Source of the DNA: Nyssa sinensis
Taxonomy: Eukaryota; Streptophyta; Magnoliopsida; Cornales; Nyssaceae
Direction of reading: 5' to 3'
DNA: 64,000 nt
Assembly: GCA_008638375.1 (NCBI GenBank)
Contig: CM018032.1
Span: 35,051,751-35,115,750 of the forward strand
A program made the position numbers and the translations under genes. The notes beneath the pieces were generated by a model. It was not told the origin of the DNA, did not search any database, and was given only the letters and a program-made list of their open reading frames with translations. Shown piece by piece: positions 59,322 through 64,000 of this stretch. Every line of letters begins with the position of its first letter. Within the stretch, counting starts at the first letter, position 1.

Positions 59322-59446
59322 GCATTGATTCGGTCTTTACACGTCATACATTGATTTAGAATCGACAAGTGATTGAATTGATTCAATACAATAATAATAA
59401 CATGCATTGATTCAGTCTTTACAATCCAGACATTGATTCAGAATTG
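59322..59446 (-). repeat. 82-bp leader repeat family, second site
   Basis: GCATTGATTCGGTCTTTACA (59322) and GCATTGATTCAGTCTTTACA (59404) start two units with the same internal words and the same 82-bp period as 35476-35640. On the minus strand they follow directly after the MULE relic. Confidence 0.8.
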
Positions 59447-59465
59447 AAAATTAGTGTGAAGGGCT

Positions 59466-59745
59466 AGCACCTAACCCTTCTTGGTTCCTTTTAGGACAAT
59501 TGTGATAGTCGTGGCCTCTAATCTACAAGTCATCTTTAAATGATATTGTGTTCTATCCAATTGCATCACCCGGTAAATCTTATCTAAAATTCACTATAAC
59601 TAGTTTCGCACTTCACTCGAATGCAGCGTTGGGGATTAGGAAGATCATAACATAATCTTTCTTGCCCATAAAATGTATTCCCTCCCCAGTATATCATTAT
59701 GCTAGCACGTCTTTCTGCCATTTACAACCTTCATAGAGATTATGT
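59466..59745 (-). pseudogene. MULE-type transposase relic, N-terminal domain joined to a zinc knuckle
   Basis: From 59725 the minus strand reads MAERRASIMIYWGGNTFYGQ and CIRVKCETSYSEF, then in a second frame DKIYRVMQLDRTQYHLKMTC. This is the N-terminal domain of plant MuDR-type transposases. It then passes to RGHDYHNCPKRNQEG and a stop, like the C-terminal CCHC/SWIM-type end. The catalytic core is missing, so this is an internal-deletion derivative with frameshifts. Assignment rests on recalled motif patterns. Confidence 0.55.
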
Positions 59746-59760
59746 CAAAAAAATGAACAA

Positions 59761-60946
59761 ATACATTAGTTATATAATCTATTGAGAAAGATATATTAGT
59801 AAACATAAATTATTATGTTGTCTCAATCTATTGTCAATACTAGATACTTGTTTGGCTTTGTCTTGGAAGATATTAGCAAGTGAGTAATTTTTGGAGATAT
59901 GTTCACTTGTGATGGATGTTAGAGAATTGTTTTACATGTACTGGTGGGTTTGGTGGAAGATACTATCAAAAAGTAGTGTTAGGAAGATATGGAACTTAGC
60001 GCCGCTAGGCTCTATGTTTTTTTTTCCTAGGTGCGTTTGACGCGAAAAAAATTCTAGGATTTTTGAAATATCCTTTTGTAGATTGAAAGATACTTTTGTT
60101 AGATATTTATACTCTTGGGGAATAAAACTAGTTTTTCTACATGTTTATGCTCTCTGTTTTCTTGTTAGCTATTTTACGTAACTCAAATTTTCAAGTGATT
60201 CAGTCTACTTATAACTTCTAGCCTATTAAAGCTTATTTACTTTACTTTTTTTTTGGATCATTTAGTTGACATAACATGATAATATCAGCATTTCTTTTCT
60301 TACTTCTTCAACTTGAACTATTTTGATGTATTACTTATCTTAATTTTATTCTTAATGTAAATCCTAACATTTTTTAAATGATATAGTTATAGGCATTCAT
60401 TAGTTTGGCAAAAATCACTCTCTCATACCATGACCAGCTTGAGATAAACATAACATAATGTACATTAGTTTGGCAAACTTCATTTTTAGTACATGAATTC
60501 ATACAAGTCTACTCAACAACAACAATCATTGAAGTGTTATTGGAAAAATTAAGCAAGGAAGATGATGTATTAGTACTAGTAGAAAAGGCCTAATGAAAAG
60601 AAGAAAAACTAATAAAAATGAATATGGTAGTATTTGTATTTTATTAACTCTAGCACTTATAATAGATTTAAAAGGTTTAAAAACCCTAAATGTACACTAT
60701 TTGTATTTTATTAATTCAAGCACTTATAAAAAATATTTTTAATTTATTTTGTCTCATATCTCAAATCAACTAAACTTGAGACTATTTTACACCTATAAAA
60801 AGACAAAAGTAATTCGTCACTTATAAGTTAACAATTAAATATAAAAAAAAAGGTTAACTATGACAACCCATTTAATAAATAGTTGTAGTTGAGTTAAGAA
60901 GTTTAACAAATGATCCTATTTGAGTTAAGAAATAATTAAATACTTA
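59761..60946. other. AT-rich intergenic region
   Basis: No gene, RNA or repeat was recognised. The flank copy AAATACTTA of the MITE lies at its right end (60938-60946). Confidence 0.5.
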
Positions 60947-61407
60947 GGATAAATTACACTAACATCCCGAGAGATTTTTGACAATTATAGAGACCTTCCC
61001 TGAGATTTCTAAAATAACACTGACCTCCCCTCCAGTCTTATTTTTTTCAAAATGACATCAATACCCCTCTTATTTTTTATTTTTATTTTTTGCATTTTTT
61101 CATGTTCAAATAAATAATAATTAAAATCTTCTTTGACTAAAAAAATGTAAGTTACTTATCTTAATTTTATCTTTTTATATAAAATGAAAAAAAAAAATCT
61201 TTAAAAAAAGTTTAAAAAAATGTCAAAATTTAAAAAATCCAAAAAAGTAAATGAAAGGGGCATTTTTGTCATTGAAAAAAATAAAGTTAGAATGGAGGTT
61301 ATTGTAGTTCGTTAGTAAAATTAGGGGACGTTAGTGTCATTTTAGAAACCTTGGGAATGGTCTGTGTAATTATCAAAAACTTCAGGAGAGGTTAGTATAA
61401 TTTACCC
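60947..61407. mobile_element. MITE with long terminal inverted repeats, MULE-type (461 bp)
   Basis: The left end GGATAAATTACACTAACATC and the reverse complement of the right end (GGGTAAATTATACTAACCTC) match through about 90 bp, including TTTTTGA-AATTA and TTTCTAAAAT-ACACT. The 9-bp flanks AAATACTTA (60938-60946) and AAATAATAA (61408-61416) agree at 7 of 9 positions. Long inverted repeats and 9-bp duplications fit Mutator-like elements. The centre is A/T-rich and non-coding. Confidence 0.75.
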
Positions 61408-61553
61408 AAATAATAATGATGTTTTTGAATTAATATACATTAATACAAATTGACACTTCTAAACCTCCCAGGTCATAAAGAAGTTTCTTTGTTGTTTATC
61501 TATGTAAATAAAAGTTCCTAGAAAGAGAAAGAAAAAGAAGTCCTAATCCAAGG

Positions 61554-61904
61554 TGTAATACCCCGACCCAATTAGGAAAAGTAAATTACTATAATGACGT
61601 TTTTCTGAGTTTAAATATATGCTAATTTATTCGACATTTTAAATTGGAACTAGTAGGCTGTAAATGTTAAAAATAGTACACGAAGAAAAATTGGACAAAA
61701 TAGAGCAAGGCTTGAATAAATCAAAATTTATGTTCTAATAAGTCTAATTTCTACACATTCAAAATTGAGGTGGCAGCATGCCATTGGACCCCTACATCTC
61801 TGATATTCATACGAATATATATAGATATATATATATATATGCATAACATGTGTTCTCTATATATATGGCCTGTGTGAAAATATATATGTATGTATGTATG
61901 TATG

Positions 61905-61935
<31 letters not shown>

Positions 61936-64000
61936 CAGGTGTATGACATGTGTAAGATATATATGCCATGTGTAGTATGAGTTGTGTAATATAACCGACC
62001 AAGAGAGTGTAGTGTGCATATATTGCGCATGTGCTTGAAGTAGCAAGAGGGAGAGGGTGAAGAAAGAAGAAAAAGAAGGAAGTCCAAAAGTTCTTTGAGA
62101 TTTTAGTGACCTGAGCTAGAAGAGAAGAAGTCACGTTGAAAGGTAAAATTTCAACAAAACTGATTTTCTCTCTGTAACTTAAAGGATATTTTCATGCTAT
62201 AAATTGTCATATACATGCATGCATGTAATTTTGATGCGTGTCACTAGGGATTGGAAACAAAATAGGAGTGTTTAAGCTAGGGAAACCATGATCACCATTA
62301 AAGCACTTTCAAAAAACCCAGACGTGAATTGATGTTCACTAAGCTTGTTTTTGACACTTAAGACTTTAACTAGATGCCATGGGGGTTATAAAAACCTTAC
62401 TCACGATTAAAATCATCAAGATAAGGCCATGGAAAATTGAGTTATAGGTCACGACCTAGCAAGAAAACCCCTCGAATTGAACACCAAGACCTGATTTTAG
62501 ATTAGGGATTGAATCCCCATAGTATAAGGATTATCACAAGCACCCCCATCAATTTTGATGGAGAATTGAGTGTGTATGAAACAAGTTTCAGAAATTTCCA
62601 TGAAAGCTCAATCAAGCTCTTGAGACTACCTCAATGCCCCAAACCAACACCCAATTAACCTATAATGTCTTAGGAGTCCAAAGGACTTGGAAGCAGAAAC
62701 GCTGGAGCTTTAAAACTCCACGAAATAGAAAGAGAATTTTGCTATAATTTAGGGCTACAGTAGCCTCGCGCTTGGACAAAAAGATAAAAAGGGAAAGGTC
62801 GAGTTGGGTCGGGTTAGATCCGAGTTCGTGTTGGAACCCGCCCCCCATCATGCAATGAGTCTAAGTGGAACGACACCGTTTAGCTAGGTTTTAAATTAAA
62901 ACAAAAACCATCCTATTTGGTTACACATATAAGAAATTCAATTTAATAATCGAGAATGGAACAGGGATATCCTATCCCTAAACCAATCTTTAGTCACTGT
63001 TTGGTTTTGAAACATTAGGAAAAAAGGGGGAGGGGAACCTGCGGCCAGTAGGTTTCGACCAACTAACGGGTGCGTGTGTATGGGCCTTAACCCACGCATG
63101 TGAACCACTGTGCCATTGAGGCACTTCGTTAAAATAATACTAGATAAATATACAATATAAAATAAAATAATTAAATTAATTTAAATTCATAAAATATTCT
63201 CGGTGTTTGAATAAAATAAAAGGTAATGTAATCCAACATTTTTTGGTATTCCGGACTCAATAACGGAGTCCAAATTAAGAAATTAAATCTCAACAAATAT
63301 GAACGGAAGAACTAGGTTAATCTCAAAAATGTTCTGAAAACTAAATAATGATACCAAACGACCCCCAAAAATTATGAAAATACGTACCTTAGAATTTTTT
63401 GAAATTTTGGACTCAATGGTAGAGTCCGTTTTGCCAAATTAAATATCTAAAATACTGATACATGAAATGGGCTATTTTTAAGACACTTTAAATACGACAA
63501 TGCTACCAAGAGGGGAAAAATAAGCCCATAGGCTTAAAATACAACGCATGATATTTAAAGACAGAAAATTTATAAACAAAATTAGGTTTAGTTTATGAAT
63601 GACAACGAACTGAATAATATTTCCTGATTTATAGGATTTTCCAAGGGAAAGGAAAAAGAAATCTGATTCCTCGTGAAAGGAGGAGAAGCTAATGTAAAGT
63701 AAGTAAACTCGAACTCTAGCATGTGGTATTCCTAGCCATGTCATAGTTTATTTCCTTGATGCTGCCAATTTGTAATCCATACATATATGTCATTGACGAT
63801 CTCCATAATTTGATGTTTGTCCCATATCGTGGATTTGTTGAGAATTTGATTGCCAATATCTTCATGTTATTATTTGTCCATTTTTATTCTTGCTTGGATA
63901 TTGAAAAATTATACCTCTCACTGTTGAGAATTTTCTATTCCACAAATATGTACATCACTTGTGGAATTTTGACGATCATGACATTATTATGAGTGCCTGG
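61554..64000 (+). mobile_element. Large gypsy-type LTR, subfamily A, running off the window
   Basis: It starts TGTAATACCCCGACCCAA. TA microsatellites lie at about 61825-61930. Hairpin modules are GGACTCAATAACGGAGTCC (63253-63271) and GGACTCAATGGTAGAGTCC (63409-63427, perfect stem). The end is outside the window, so it cannot be told whether it is solo or part of a full element. Open frames inside (such as 61751-62134) are microsatellite-derived. Confidence 0.8.

Noticed and set aside
61751..62134. 127-codon minus-strand open frame
   Set aside because: It is mostly Ile-Tyr and His-Thr repeats from TA and TG microsatellites in an LTR.
63040..63130. A functional tRNA gene on the minus strand
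   Set aside because: A and B box-like words are present, but no cloverleaf with a proper acceptor and anticodon stem could be formed by eye.

Overview
The window is nuclear DNA from a repeat-rich flowering plant, probably a eudicot. The evidence is one intact plant-type F-box gene, plant-specific transposon proteins (CACTA TNPD-like transposase, plant mobile domain, MULE), Ty1/copia and Ty3/gypsy elements primed by tRNA-iMet, and many GA, TA and CA microsatellites. The species cannot be named from the sequence. No rRNA, intact tRNA, CRISPR array or bacterial-type operon was seen.

Layout. 1-8822: nested LTR remnants. An old LTR fragment is split by a 3.76-kb solo LTR (264-4019). Two copies of a short-LTR family lie in opposite orientation (4996-5535 and 6092-6706), the second inside a Sirevirus-like solo LTR (5631-8744). 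All four are bounded by perfect 5-bp target-site duplications. 8823-13346: a truncated LTR start, then AT-rich intergenic DNA with an Au-like SINE tail. 13347-17008: an LTR of the same large family with termini of two subfamilies and no target duplication. 17237-18239: a hAT-type element with an 8-bp duplication. 20028-26572: a degenerate Ty1/copia element with a 756-bp TIR insertion in its RNase H region. 26640-28155: a diverged LTR fragment. 28393-30276 (minus): the F-box gene, the only credible host protein-coding gene. 31.2-35.6 kb: repeats, a plant mobile domain pseudogene and an unrecognised coding relic. 36.2-43.3 kb: a CACTA element with a 161-bp tandem repeat, a lightly damaged transposase and a palindrome-rich terminus. 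43.3-59.3 kb: a Ty3/gypsy element (minus, probably chromovirus, Tekay/Del-like) with long LTRs, plus solo LTRs of its own superfamily at 43637-46666 and, nested in its 5' LTR, at 55312-59035. 59.3-64 kb: an internally deleted MULE relic, a MULE-type MITE and another large LTR that runs off the window.

The window is a record of insertion, solo-LTR formation and decay around one gene. Six solo LTRs keep exact target duplications. Most premature stops inspected in the gypsy and CACTA proteins are TAG or TGA, as expected from C-to-T change at methylated cytosines. The most unusual signals are in the large LTR family: a 19-nt GGACTC-N7-GAGTCC hairpin module repeated at about 140-bp spacing, and a paired TGACGTCA motif resembling a TGA-bZIP site in two copies. 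Others are a dimeric higher-order tandem repeat behind the CACTA transposase, and an 82-bp leader repeat shared by an unknown coding relic and a MULE relic 24 kb away.
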